Shown here: piece by piece, positions 41,324-50,161 of the stretch
How positions within the stretch are numbered: the stretch's first letter is position 1
Layout of the letters: each line of letters begins with the position of its first letter
NCBI GenBank assembly: GCA_934320845.1
Contig: CAKRFU010000002.1
Coordinates: 62,001-126,000 of the forward strand
Length of the DNA: 64,000 nucleotides
Origin: an uncultured Lachnospiraceae bacterium
GTDB lineage: Bacteria > Bacillota > Clostridia > Lachnospirales > Lachnospiraceae
Direction: 5' to 3'
The notes under the pieces: model-generated
What the model was told of the DNA's origin: nothing
Databases searched by the model: none
What the model saw: the letters and a program-made list of their open reading frames with translations, nothing else
Made by a program: the position numbers and the translations under genes

Positions 41324-42601
41324 ATGACAATTCACAAAAAGCCTGTTGAGGAGAGGGAGCATGAGGTAGAAAAGTATCAGTTTATGAAAGAACAGGTACG
41401 TCCTCAGCAGAAAAAAAAGATAGCAAAATTTACGGCAAAAATATTTTCGGCTGTTTTCCTCGCCGTTGTTTTTGGTTCAGTTGCCGGAGTGGTATTTCAT
41501 CTTATAAACAAAGCAAATGATGACAAGGACATTTCGGATTATATTGTGGAAACGCTGAGTCCACAGGAAACCAAATCCGCAGAAAACATTACAGAAAATA
41601 ATGTCGTGAAACACAGTGTAAGTCCGTCAGATTTAGAGTCGATTGATAATTATGACCATGTATCAAAGGAAATTGCAGCGCTTGGGAACAGCTACAAATA
41701 TGCACTTGTAAAAGTTCGTGGAGCTATGGGTGACACAACATGGTATGATATAAATGATTTGAATAGCGGTATAACTTATGGGGCGATTTTTAACGTCACA
41801 AGAAATGAATATTTTGTAGTTACTGATTCGAGTGCTGTAAACGGCACAGATGAGGTTATGGTAGAGTTTTACAACGGAGACGAGGCAAAAGCAAGTGTTC
41901 TTGGTGTTGACAGTAATGTAAATCTTGCGGTTCTGCGTGTGACACGTTCGACCGTACCAAAAAATGCAAGAAAAAAGATTATGTCAATTGATATTGGAAG
42001 TATATCAGGAACTTCAAACGGCTCAAATGTAATTGCCATAGGTGCACCAAACGGAATAATGTATTCCGTGATGCTCGGAAAAATTATAAAGTCGGATATA
42101 GAGGCATCAATAGCGGATAATCAAATCTCATTGTATTCTACCGATATGGCATGTGTGTCGACGAGCAATGGCATTATTTTAAACACTGACGGTCAGATGG
42201 TAGGTTTTATAAACAACAAATTCCAAAATCTTACCGGCGAAAAAAATATGGCATTTGTTTCGATAAACAGTGTACACGATATTTTGGAATTGCTCATGCG
42301 CGGAAAAAATACGTCATATCTTGGAATTGAGGGAGTAGATGTTGATTCCACAACAGCAGAGCAGCACAACCTCGTAAGAGGTATATATGTAACATCTGTA
42401 TATCTTAGCTCACCGGCATATATAGGAGGAATGCGGGTAGCAGATGTTATTGTGAAAGTTGATGGAAAGAGCGTAAAAAATATTTATGCATTACATAATA
42501 CGCTCATAAAAAATAAGAGCGGTAAAGAGATAAAAGTTGAAGTATCAAGAAAAATTAAGAATATAAGAAAAAATATTACTTTGAGTATAACGTTGAGTTA
42601 G
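41324..42601 (+). CDS. HtrA-like membrane pseudoprotease with PDZ domain
   Basis: A 425-residue protein. A cytoplasmic N-terminus (about 45 residues) and one membrane helix (AVFLAVVFGSVAGVVFHLI) are followed by an extracellular trypsin-like domain (about 125-325) and a PDZ domain (about 330-420, YLGIEGVDV, then GGMRVADVIVKVDGK). Aligned with HtrA, the His of TNNHVV is Ser170 in VTDSSAV. The Asp of DLAVL is Asn200 in NLAVL. The GNSGG motif is STSNG, with Ser281 in the nucleophile column. A proteolytic triad is therefore impossible by the usual mechanism. It diverges from mutS2 across 216 bp and has its own terminator. Confidence 0.85.
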   Translation: MTIHKKPVEEREHEVEKYQFMKEQVRPQQKKKIAKFTAKIFSAVFLAVVFGSVAGVVFHLINKANDDKDISDYIVETLSPQETKSAENITENNVVKHSVSPSDLESIDNYDHVSKEIAALGNSYKYALVKVRGAMGDTTWYDINDLNSGITYGAIFNVTRNEYFVVTDSSAVNGTDEVMVEFYNGDEAKASVLGVDSNVNLAVLRVTRSTVPKNARKKIMSIDIGSISGTSNGSNVIAIGAPNGIMYSVMLGKIIKSDIEASIADNQISLYSTDMACVSTSNGIILNTDGQMVGFINNKFQNLTGEKNMAFVSINSVHDILELLMRGKNTSYLGIEGVDVDSTTAEQHNLVRGIYVTSVYLSSPAYIGGMRVADVIVKVDGKSVKNIYALHNTLIKNKSGKEIKVEVSRKIKNIRKNITLSITLS

Positions 42602-42642
42602 AAAAAGAGCTGCACGCACAACTGGCATGCAGCTCTTTTTTT
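42602..42642. terminator. Bidirectional terminator between the pseudoprotease and RelA/SpoT-fusion genes
   Basis: A 13-bp stem, AAAAAGAGCTGCA / TGCAGCTCTTTTT, with A- and T-runs on both sides, between converging genes. Confidence 0.9.
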
Positions 42643-44536
42643 AACGGCTTATATTATCCTCCTTAATTATCTGAACAAGTTTATGTCTGAAAGCCTTTTC
42701 ATAAACATCATCATCATGGAAAGCAAAACGGTTGAAATCAAATTGTGTTTCAAGCACCATGCGCCTTGTAAAAAGTGTAAAGTTTTTATTGGTATGTGGC
42801 GGCCAGAATATACATATGCATCCGTCGGCATTAATTTCGGGGATGCTGAAACTTTCGGCGAATTTTCCGACTAATTTCTTATCTATCATAAACACATGAG
42901 AATAGTGGCCTATAACCTTAGCAAGTCTTGTACCGTTTATCGTAAAGGTGTTCATATCATAGCCGTCTTTATATTCCTGAACAGCCTGACTGCCGGGTTT
43001 TGCGGCTGATGTTTCACATGAACTTCTCTGGGCAATTGCCACTATTGGAAGTTTGCGGTTGTCATTGCAGATAAGAGAATAAAAATCATTATAGTCATTA
43101 TCATCCGTTACAAAGCCAGCTTTATTTCCGAGACGAATAATATCGATAATTCCTATTTTGTTAGAAATATCAGATAAAAATGAAGGCTTTAAAAATGTAT
43201 CTTTTTGACTGATACCACGCGGCAGGTCTTTTGAAGTCATATGGTAAAAATGGAGTCTGCCGTCATCAAGTTTTGCGATTGATGTGTGAATATGCCAAAG
43301 TGTACCTACATGCTTACTGTCAATATAACTTATTTTTACATGAAAAACCATATTCCCAGCATCATACTTTATTTTAAGCTGATACCCCGGAAGTTTGTTT
43401 TTATAAGATGTTGTCTCATCAGGCATATCTTCAAAAACAGGATTCATTTTAAAGCGGACCCATTTATAAATTATTGCCGATGCATTTATAAATTCGGTAT
43501 CTAAAGTTCGTGAATCTTTGTGCAAAAGAGGAAGTTCAAGATGGAATAATATATTTGATTCCAGCCTTGCAAGTGTTTCCTTTTTGTAAGTACGGCTGTC
43601 GTGCGGCTCGTCGATTTTGTCGCAGACAAGTCTTATAAGTTGGTTTTTAACCAATTTGTTGTTTACAAGTTTTATGATAAGATTGTAATTTATTTCGGGG
43701 TTGTCAAGTTTTAAAAGTTCACGGATAAGAATAATTCGCGGGCATTTGTAAAATTGTTTTGCTATTTCCTTATCCTGATTAAAAATTGCGATTATGTCAG
43801 GGTGCAGATGACTTGAATCTTCAATTTTGATACGGAAGTGGCTTTTTAGCATAAGCTCCCAATTCATATTTTTATAATGGTTATATGAGAGTTCTTCAAA
43901 AAGTTTTACCAAAGACCAGTCACTTAACTCAAGGTTTGCAAGTATACAGTTTAACATTCGTGAAAGTTCTTCACTGCCTTTCCAAAACTGGTCATCGCTT
44001 ATGCGGCTTTTGTATCGCATATCGTGTTCAATTTCATGCCATCCCTCAAAAAATACGGTGCGAAACTGCATCTCAAAAGTTGTATCTATAGGAAGAGTCC
44101 AAAGTTCCTTTTTGTATAAATTAAAATATTCTGCAGGATACTTAAATACTCCGTTTATTTTTGTCGCACGAAATTCATCTGACTCAAAAAAGTTTCGTGA
44201 CCATTCATCAATCATCTGAAATGTTCTTTCCATAATGTCACGGCATATGCTAAGATCATCATAGTAATAAAGTATAACACGCAGACCGATAAGATCCTGG
44301 ATTTTTTTGGGGTTGTTCAGTGTTCCGTATTTACCGCGGAAGAGCTTTGAGGCTATTGACTCAACTGACTTGACTCTTGAAAAAATACGAAAATACAAAC
44401 CACAGGATGTAAGTATCTCAGTTATGGCATTTGTAATGTGTTCACAAAGCTCATTTAACTTTTCAAAATCAATTTCCTGTTTTATAATTGCTTCGAGTTC
44501 TTCTTTACTGTTATAATTTTGTATAATTACAGACAA
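42641..44536 (-). CDS. RelA/SpoT-domain protein fused to a large uncharacterised C-terminal region
   Basis: A 631-residue protein. Residues about 36-178 form a RelA/SpoT synthetase-like domain: RVKSVESIASK (54-64), D81LIGLR86, E155MQFRT160 and a following GWHEIEHDMRYK. The usual NGYRSLH guanine-stacking segment is replaced by NGVFKYPAEY. The remaining 450 residues contain no domain I can name. The last 150 include a LPIVAIAQRS strand, a GHYSHVFMIDKK strand and ICIFWPP. No HD hydrolase, TGS or ACT domain is present, so it is not a classical Rel. Translation starts at TTG behind AAGGGGGG; no ATG lies near. It is a single-gene unit. It could make (p)ppGpp or a related nucleotide, or pyrophosphorylate tRNA like toxSAS enzymes. 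Confidence 0.75.
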   Translation of the reverse strand: MSVIIQNYNSKEELEAIIKQEIDFEKLNELCEHITNAITEILTSCGLYFRIFSRVKSVESIASKLFRGKYGTLNNPKKIQDLIGLRVILYYYDDLSICRDIMERTFQMIDEWSRNFFESDEFRATKINGVFKYPAEYFNLYKKELWTLPIDTTFEMQFRTVFFEGWHEIEHDMRYKSRISDDQFWKGSEELSRMLNCILANLELSDWSLVKLFEELSYNHYKNMNWELMLKSHFRIKIEDSSHLHPDIIAIFNQDKEIAKQFYKCPRIILIRELLKLDNPEINYNLIIKLVNNKLVKNQLIRLVCDKIDEPHDSRTYKKETLARLESNILFHLELPLLHKDSRTLDTEFINASAIIYKWVRFKMNPVFEDMPDETTSYKNKLPGYQLKIKYDAGNMVFHVKISYIDSKHVGTLWHIHTSIAKLDDGRLHFYHMTSKDLPRGISQKDTFLKPSFLSDISNKIGIIDIIRLGNKAGFVTDDNDYNDFYSLICNDNRKLPIVAIAQRSSCETSAAKPGSQAVQEYKDGYDMNTFTINGTRLAKVIGHYSHVFMIDKKLVGKFAESFSIPEINADGCICIFWPPHTNKNFTLFTRRMVLETQFDFNRFAFHDDDVYEKAFRHKLVQIIKEDNISR

Positions 44537-44569
44537 TAGTCCGGTACCCCCCTTTTATATCTTTTTATT

Positions 44570-44595
44570 CAGGTAAAAATAGTTTGATTTACCTG
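44570..44595. promoter_or_regulatory. 8-bp inverted repeat in the leader/operator region of the RelA/SpoT-fusion gene
   Basis: CAGGTAAA / TTTACCTG with a 10-bp centre lies 34 bp upstream of the TTG start, next to a TATACTTATAA stretch on the minus strand that could be a -10 region. Confidence 0.45.
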
Positions 44596-44633
44596 CATTC
44601 TTATAAGTATAACATAAAAAGTGTTGTTGTGTA

Positions 44634-44662
44634 TTGTTTTTTTATCTAAAAAAACTTATAAT
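44634..44662 (+). promoter_or_regulatory. sigma-A promoter of the YcxB-like / tsaE / tsaB / rimI unit
   Basis: TTGTTT and a perfect TATAAT are separated by 17 bp, about 70 bp before the first start codon. Confidence 0.6.
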
Positions 44663-44731
44663 CATTATTAAAACAGTACAACGAATATATCAAAGATTTA
44701 ATTTTCGTTGTACCGGAAACGGAGGAATTTG

Positions 44732-45274
44732 ATGACTGAATTAAATTTTGATGCAAAGCTTAGTGCAGGAGAATTATATGCATTTTCAATGAGACATACT
44801 TACAGAAGCATGTCTGGAATTTTTGGACTTATTATAAGTTTTGCCAGTATTATAATATGTGCTGTCAGATTTAAGTATCTTGACAAAACCGCTGTTATGG
44901 CACTTATAATAATAGGTCTTATTTTCACTGTTATACAGCCGCTTATGCTTTGGAGCAAGGCAAAGGCACAGGTCAGGAAAAATAAAAGTATAAATGAAAT
45001 ACTTCACTATACTATAAATGATGACGGAATAACTGTTTCACAGGGGGAACAGGAGGCAAAGGTAAAGTGGTATCAGATACGAAAAACCGTTGTTGTAAAA
45101 AATGCCATTTATGTATACATGTCACCAGTAAGAGCTTTTATTTTTACTAAAAATCAATGTGGTGAAGATTTTTCTGACCTTGTAAAAAATATACAGAAAA
45201 AAGTAGAGCAGTACAAAGATTATGAGCCTGAAGAGGACGAGACAGATGTTGAAAGCGGAGGAACCGATGAGTAA
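44732..45274 (+). CDS. YcxB-like membrane protein
   Basis: A 180-residue protein. Two membrane helices (about 33-53 and 58-80) are followed by a YcxB-type C-terminal domain (HYTINDDGITVSQGEQEAKVKWYQI, ending with an acidic tail). Function is unknown. The ATG at 44732 has a GGAGG site, and the open frame upstream starts with TTG and no site. The last 8 bp overlap the tsaE start, whose ribosome site (GGAGG) lies inside this gene, so expression of the two is coupled. Confidence 0.8.
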   Translation: MTELNFDAKLSAGELYAFSMRHTYRSMSGIFGLIISFASIIICAVRFKYLDKTAVMALIIIGLIFTVIQPLMLWSKAKAQVRKNKSINEILHYTINDDGITVSQGEQEAKVKWYQIRKTVVVKNAIYVYMSPVRAFIFTKNQCGEDFSDLVKNIQKKVEQYKDYEPEEDETDVESGGTDE

Positions 45275-45701
45275 AAAAATAGTTGAGAGTATGTGTGAGA
45301 ATGACACATTTGCACTTGGTAGGGAACTTGGAGAAAAATGCAAGGCGGGAGACATTATTCTTTTGAATGGTGACCTTGGAGTCGGAAAGACTGTTTTCAC
45401 AAAAGGATTCGGCAGAGGGATTGGTATTGATGAGCCTATATGCAGTCCGACATTTACAATAATGCAGATATATGAGCAGGGAAGGCTTCCTTTGTATCAT
45501 TTTGATGTATACCGCATTGCAGATGTTTATGAAATGGACGAAATCGGGTATGAGGATTATTTTTTTGGAAATGGTGTGTGTCTTATAGAATGGGCAGAGC
45601 TTATAAGTGAGATAATTCCGAAAGAGCATATAAGTGTAACGATAGAGAAAAATCTTGAGAAAGGTTTTGATTACAGAAGAATTACGATAGAGCAGTTTTA
45701 A
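45267..45701 (+). CDS. tsaE: tRNA t6A biosynthesis ATPase TsaE
   Basis: A 144-residue P-loop protein. It shows Walker A GDLGVGKT, SPTFTIMQIY, FDVYRI and IEWAEL, all diagnostic for TsaE (YjeE/YdiB). It drives the TsaB-TsaD complex that adds threonylcarbamoyl to A37 of ANN-decoding tRNAs. The ATG at 45267 follows GGAGGAACCG and overlaps the upstream gene; tsaB follows after 25 bp. Confidence 0.96.
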   Translation: MSKKIVESMCENDTFALGRELGEKCKAGDIILLNGDLGVGKTVFTKGFGRGIGIDEPICSPTFTIMQIYEQGRLPLYHFDVYRIADVYEMDEIGYEDYFFGNGVCLIEWAELISEIIPKEHISVTIEKNLEKGFDYRRITIEQF

Positions 45702-45726
45702 ATTAGAAAAATATAAGTGGAGATAA

Positions 45727-46446
45727 ATGCGGATTATGAAGATATTAGGAATAGACAGCTCAGGGCTTGTTGCATCAGCAGCGATAGCCGACGAGAAAAA
45801 TATTATTGCTGAATTTACGGTAAACAATAAACAGACGCATTCCCAGACACTTCTTCCGATGATAGAAAAAGTTGTGGATATGTCGGGGATTGAGCTTGAA
45901 CAGATAGATGCCATAGCTATAGCAGCAGGACCCGGTTCATTTACGGGACTTCGTATCGGTTCAGCGACAGCAAAAGGTATAGGTCTTGCTTTAAAGAAGC
46001 CTATAGTATCGGTTCCGACTCTTGAGGGACTTGCTTATAGGGTAAGCGTGTTTGACGGTATAATCTGCCCTATCATGGACGCAAGGCGCAATCAGGTCTA
46101 CACAGGCATTTATAAAATGGATAAAGGAAATCTTGTATGCCTGTCTGAGCAAAAGGCAGTTGATATACACGAGATTATGGAAGAACTGGAAAAATATGAT
46201 GAGAAGGTTATTTTCCTTGGTGACGGTGTCGAGGTTCAGCGTGATACAATCGAAAAAGAATTTAAAAAAGAATATTGTTTTGCACCGATTCATCTTTCAA
46301 AACAAAGCGCGGCGGCAGTTGCAGTCTTGGGAGAGATATATTTTAATCAGGGAAAGGCTGAGGATGCGGCAGAGCACAAGCCTATATATTTGAGAAAATC
46401 ACAGGCAGAGAGAGAAAGAGAAGAAAGGTTAAAGAAACAGGACTAA
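45727..46446 (+). CDS. tsaB: tRNA t6A biosynthesis protein TsaB
   Basis: A 239-residue ASKHA-fold protein. It shows KILGIDSSGLVASAAI at the N-terminus, AAGPGSFTGLRIG, and IMDARRNQVYTG, the TsaB (YeaZ) hallmarks. It is the non-catalytic partner of TsaD. The true start may be the ATG at 45736 (MKILGID), because the first ATG is only 3-4 bp from the GGAG. It is 3 bp from rimI. Confidence 0.95.
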   Translation: MRIMKILGIDSSGLVASAAIADEKNIIAEFTVNNKQTHSQTLLPMIEKVVDMSGIELEQIDAIAIAAGPGSFTGLRIGSATAKGIGLALKKPIVSVPTLEGLAYRVSVFDGIICPIMDARRNQVYTGIYKMDKGNLVCLSEQKAVDIHEIMEELEKYDEKVIFLGDGVEVQRDTIEKEFKKEYCFAPIHLSKQSAAAVAVLGEIYFNQGKAEDAAEHKPIYLRKSQAEREREERLKKQD

Positions 46447-46449
46447 AAA

Positions 46450-46923
46450 GTGGAAACATTTTTTAAAATAAAAGATATGACTTTAGCTGATGCCGATAAT
46501 TGTGCGGATTTAGAAAAAAAAATATTCGCTCATTCATGGAGTAAAAAAAGTATTGAAGACACACTGGCAGCTAAAGAAAATGTGTGCATGACTGTTACCG
46601 ACAGTGATGGCAGTTTTGTGGGATATTGCATATTTACGACTTCGTTTGATGACTCCGACCTTTGCCGGATTGCAATATCTGAGAAATACAGACGAAATCA
46701 TATAGCAGAAAGCCTGCTTGAAAATGCGTTAAATAAACTGAAAAAAAAGGGCATAAAAAGAGTTCTTCTTGAAGTGAGGGAAAGCAATGAGCCTGCAATT
46801 TCTCTATATAAAAAATATGGATTTGAACAAATTGGTATAAGAAAAAATTATTACAGTGAACCGGTAGAAAATGGTTTAGTATTTTTACTTGAAATTATAC
46901 CATCTATTACCACTGTACATTAA
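46450..46923 (+). CDS. rimI: Ribosomal-protein-alanine N-acetyltransferase RimI
   Basis: A 157-residue GNAT protein with RIAISEKYRRNHIAESLL (acetyl-CoA loop; the usual QxxGxG/A is RRNHIA), VLLEVRESNEPAISLYKKYGFEQIGIRKNYY at the C-terminus. RimI acetylates the N-terminal alanine of bS18. It uses a GTG start 3 bp after tsaB; tsaE-tsaB-rimI is a standard Firmicute order. Specificity is inferred from context. Confidence 0.9.
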   Translation: METFFKIKDMTLADADNCADLEKKIFAHSWSKKSIEDTLAAKENVCMTVTDSDGSFVGYCIFTTSFDDSDLCRIAISEKYRRNHIAESLLENALNKLKKKGIKRVLLEVRESNEPAISLYKKYGFEQIGIRKNYYSEPVENGLVFLLEIIPSITTVH

Positions 46924-47031
46924 ATTTTTTCGGTATTATTATATATGCAAGTTATGATGTTATGTCAAAGACAGATATAAGTCCGTGACATTAGTTTTGA
47001 CTGCAGCAGTAGAAAAATACCGGGAGGAAAC

Positions 47032-47244
47032 ATGAAAGATATATATTGTAATGTATGTGGAAAAAAATTATTTATAGAAAACGGAATATTAAAAGAAGAT
47101 GCATTTGAGGCAAAAAAACAGTGGGGATATTTTTCAAATAAGGACGGAATATTGCATTCATTTGTTATTTGTGAAAAGTGTTATGATAAGATGATTGACA
47201 GCTTTGTAATACCTCCTGAGATCAGGGAGGTTCATGAACTGTAG
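47032..47244 (+). CDS. Small zinc-ribbon-like protein, 70 aa
   Basis: Two CxxC pairs (CNVCGKK near residue 6 and CEKCYDK near 52) flank a 40-residue insert with an aromatic core (KKQWGYFSNKDG), suggesting one zinc site. A GGGAGGAAAC site precedes the ATG. I do not recognise a family. It lies between rimI and rnz and may be part of the tRNA-processing cluster by position only. Confidence 0.7.
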   Translation: MKDIYCNVCGKKLFIENGILKEDAFEAKKQWGYFSNKDGILHSFVICEKCYDKMIDSFVIPPEIREVHEL

Positions 47245-47281
47245 TTTTGTACTCATATGTCTATCTGGATTGTGAGGAAAA

Positions 47282-48196
47282 ATGTTAGATTTATGTTTAC
47301 TTGGAACAAGCGGGATGATGCCGCTGCCGGGCAGATGGCTTACGGCACTTATGGTAAGGTTCTCGGGGAGCAGTCTTTTGATAGATTGTGGTGAGGGAAC
47401 CCAGATTGCGATGAGACAGAGAGGATGGAGTGCCAATCCTATAGATACCATATGTTTCACACATTATCATGGTGACCATATAAGTGGTCTGCCGGGGCTT
47501 TTACTTTCAATGGGAAATTCTGACCGTACGAAACCTGTCACACTTATTGGACCAAAAGGACTTGAAAAAGTTGTAAATTCCCTGCGAATGATAGCACCGG
47601 GGCTTCCGTTTAAACTTGAATTTATAGAATTAACCGAAAACTGTCAGGAGATAGATATAAACGGATATCATCTTACAGCATTTAAGGTAAATCACAATGT
47701 CACATGTTACGGATATACGATAGATATAAAAAGGGGAGGACGATTTTTCCCTGAACTTGCAAAAAAGAATGATGTACCGATGAAGCTGTGGAGCAGACTT
47801 CAAAAAGGGGAACATATAGAATTTGAAGGCAGGATGTACACTCCTGATATGGTTATCGGGGCTGAAAGAAAAGGGATAAAGGTTACATACTGTACGGATA
47901 CAAGACCTGTTAAAAGTCTCATTGATAATGCAAAAGAAGCAGACCTTCTGATTTGTGAAGGAATGTACGGAGAAAATGATAAGAAAGCGAAAGCCGTAGA
48001 AAAAAAACACATGACATTTTATGAGGCGGCAAAAGTGGCAAAAGAAGCAGATGTAAAAGAAATGTGGCTCACTCATTACAGTCCTTCACTTATTCATCCG
48101 GAAGAGTATATGGGGGGCGTCAGAAAAATTTTCAAAGATGCTTATCCGGGAAAAGACGGAAAAAGTGTTACTCTTACATATCCTGAGGACGATTGA
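47282..48196 (+). CDS. rnz: Ribonuclease Z
   Basis: A 304-residue metallo-beta-lactamase-fold nuclease of the long bacterial (Bacillus) type. HYHGDH at 61-66 is the metal motif, LCLLGTSGMMPLP is the N-terminal RNase Z signature, and CTDTRP and LTHYSP supply further ligands. It cuts the 3' trailer of tRNA precursors lacking an encoded CCA, in keeping with the CCA-less tRNA-Trp in this window. The start follows TGTGAGG. Confidence 0.95.
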   Translation: MLDLCLLGTSGMMPLPGRWLTALMVRFSGSSLLIDCGEGTQIAMRQRGWSANPIDTICFTHYHGDHISGLPGLLLSMGNSDRTKPVTLIGPKGLEKVVNSLRMIAPGLPFKLEFIELTENCQEIDINGYHLTAFKVNHNVTCYGYTIDIKRGGRFFPELAKKNDVPMKLWSRLQKGEHIEFEGRMYTPDMVIGAERKGIKVTYCTDTRPVKSLIDNAKEADLLICEGMYGENDKKAKAVEKKHMTFYEAAKVAKEADVKEMWLTHYSPSLIHPEEYMGGVRKIFKDAYPGKDGKSVTLTYPEDD

Positions 48197-48364
48197 CCGT
48201 GGCATCATATAAGAAAGTGATTATAATAATGAAATTATTTAAATAATCCGAATATATATATAGAAGATTTCGAAAATAGTTACTGTTTGCACTTACGGTT
48301 TAGCAGTGACGACAAATAAGCATTTATAGGAGCACCGGTATGATGTGCGGAAAAGAGGTTTACT

Positions 48365-48976
48365 ATGGATAAAAACAGAAAAAAATTGATGAGTGCATTT
48401 ATGATTATGCTTGTAATAGCAGCATTGGCAGTTGCGGGATATTATATTATCAACAAACAGATAACACAGAAAGCACAGGATGAAGTTAATTTACCTGATA
48501 CAGAGGTTGGAAAGCTTCTTGCAAAAGACCTTGATGTTGCCTATCCTGAAACACCGACAGAAGTTGTAAAACTTTATTGGAGATTAAATCAGTGTATGTA
48601 CAACGAGAGCATGGATGACAAGGAATTTGAGGGACTTCTTAAACAGCTTAGGAAGCTTTATGACCAGGAACTTCTTGACAAAAAGGAAAATTCATGGGAT
48701 GGAATGCTTTCAAATTTTAAAGATGACAAGAAAAAATATTCTAAAAACAAACAAAAAATTTCCTCATATATGGTTCAGGAAAACAGTGCAGTTGAATTTG
48801 GAAAAAAAGATGGTAAAGAATGTGCAGCACTTCTTACAAATACATTGATGAAAAAAGGAACAGACAGAGTGAAACTGTACGAGAAATTTATGTGCCGCAA
48901 GGACTCTTCCGGAAAGTGGAAGATATTGGGATGGAGCAGTGCGACAAAAGAAGGAAAAAAATATTTTGAAAATTAA
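48365..48976 (+). CDS. Hypothetical single-pass membrane protein, 203 aa
   Basis: An N-terminal signal anchor (FMIMLVIAALAVAGYYII) is followed by an outside, Lys/Asp-rich helical domain with TPTEVVKLYWRLNQCMYN and a C-terminal half ending in GKWKILGWSSATKEG. It may match a Lachnospiraceae-restricted DUF (DUF6715 is a possibility I cannot check). It sits 13 bp before tsaD, so it is probably co-transcribed. Bases 48197-48364 upstream show no gene or clear promoter. Confidence 0.7.
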   Translation: MDKNRKKLMSAFMIMLVIAALAVAGYYIINKQITQKAQDEVNLPDTEVGKLLAKDLDVAYPETPTEVVKLYWRLNQCMYNESMDDKEFEGLLKQLRKLYDQELLDKKENSWDGMLSNFKDDKKKYSKNKQKISSYMVQENSAVEFGKKDGKECAALLTNTLMKKGTDRVKLYEKFMCRKDSSGKWKILGWSSATKEGKKYFEN

Positions 48977-48989
48977 TTCGGAGGCATAA

Positions 48990-50012
48990 ATGAAAGAAGA
49001 TGTTTTGATACTCGGCATAGAAAGTTCGTGTGATGAGACGGCAGCAGCGGTAGTAAAAAACGGCAGGGAGGTTCTCTCAAATGTTATATCTTCGCAGATA
49101 GCCATACATACATTATATGGAGGTGTTGTGCCGGAGATTGCGTCAAGAAAGCATATTGAGAAGATAAATCAGGTGATAGAGCAGGCACTTGCAGATGCAG
49201 ATGTCACACTTGAAGATATAGATGCCATAAGCGTAACTTACGGACCGGGACTTGTCGGTGCACTGCTTGTCGGAGTGGGAGCAGCAAAAGCGATTGCATA
49301 TGCAGCAAAGAAGCCACTTGTCGGCGTACATCATATAGAAGGACATATCGCGGCAAACTATATAGAGCACGAAGATTTGGAACCGCCATTTTTATGTCTG
49401 GTTGTATCGGGAGGTCATACACATTTGGTGCGTGTACTGGAGTATGGTAAATTTGAAATAATAGGCTGCACACATGATGATGCAGCAGGAGAAGCATTTG
49501 ATAAAGTGGCAAGAGCTATAGGACTTGGATATCCGGGAGGACCTAAGATAGACAAACTTGCAAAAGAGGGTAATCCACACGCCATAGAATTTCCGAGAGC
49601 AAAAATTGACGGAAGTAAATATGACTTTAGCTTTTCAGGTGTCAAATCAGCGGTATTAAATTATCTTAACGGATGTGAGATGAAAAATATTGAGGTGAAC
49701 AGAGCAGATGTTGCCGCTTCATTTCAACAGGCGGTTGTCGATGTGTTAGTCGAAAGAGCCATAGATGCCGCAAAACGTCTGGGAGAAGACAAGATAGCCG
49801 TAGCGGGCGGTGTAGCATCAAATTCCGCACTCAGGGAAGCAATGAAAAAAGGGTGTGAAGAGAGTGGAATTACTCTGTATTATCCATCACCTATATTCTG
49901 TACGGACAACGCAGCAATGATAGCTGTGCAGGGGTATTATGAATACATATCGGGAACAAGAAGCGGTTTAGACCTCAATGCTGTTCCAAATTTAAAAATA
50001 GGTGAGAGATAG
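48990..50012 (+). CDS. tsaD: tRNA N6-adenosine threonylcarbamoyltransferase TsaD
   Basis: A 340-residue ASKHA protein. It shows [17 protein letters not shown], the metal-binding HHIEGH motif, [28 protein letters not shown] and [12 protein letters not shown], all diagnostic. It is the catalytic subunit of bacterial t6A37 synthesis, working with TsaB and TsaE encoded 3 kb upstream. RBS CGGAGG. A promoter for rny follows its stop. Confidence 0.97.
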   Translation: MKEDVLILGIESSCDETAAAVVKNGREVLSNVISSQIAIHTLYGGVVPEIASRKHIEKINQVIEQALADADVTLEDIDAISVTYGPGLVGALLVGVGAAKAIAYAAKKPLVGVHHIEGHIAANYIEHEDLEPPFLCLVVSGGHTHLVRVLEYGKFEIIGCTHDDAAGEAFDKVARAIGLGYPGGPKIDKLAKEGNPHAIEFPRAKIDGSKYDFSFSGVKSAVLNYLNGCEMKNIEVNRADVAASFQQAVVDVLVERAIDAAKRLGEDKIAVAGGVASNSALREAMKKGCEESGITLYYPSPIFCTDNAAMIAVQGYYEYISGTRSGLDLNAVPNLKIGER

Positions 50013-50023
50013 GCAGTTCATTC

Positions 50024-50052
50024 TTGACATGCTCATAGAAAAAGTATAAAAT
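50024..50052 (+). promoter_or_regulatory. sigma-A promoter of rny
   Basis: A perfect TTGACA with TATAAAAT downstream (TAAAAT at 17-bp spacing), giving a leader of about 100 nt. Confidence 0.65.
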
Positions 50053-50161
50053 TGATGTGTTGTAGTATGTAATAAATATAGATGGTTTTTTTTAATTTGC
50101 TATATAGCTGTTTATATTGTGTACATTACAATGAATATTTATAAGGAGGTGCTCCTGTTCG

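Noticed and set aside
45147..45914. A 255-codon antisense frame over tsaE and tsaB
   Set aside because: Low-complexity composition (Ile, Phe, Ser, Tyr) typical of the complement of an AT-rich gene; it overlaps three conserved genes.
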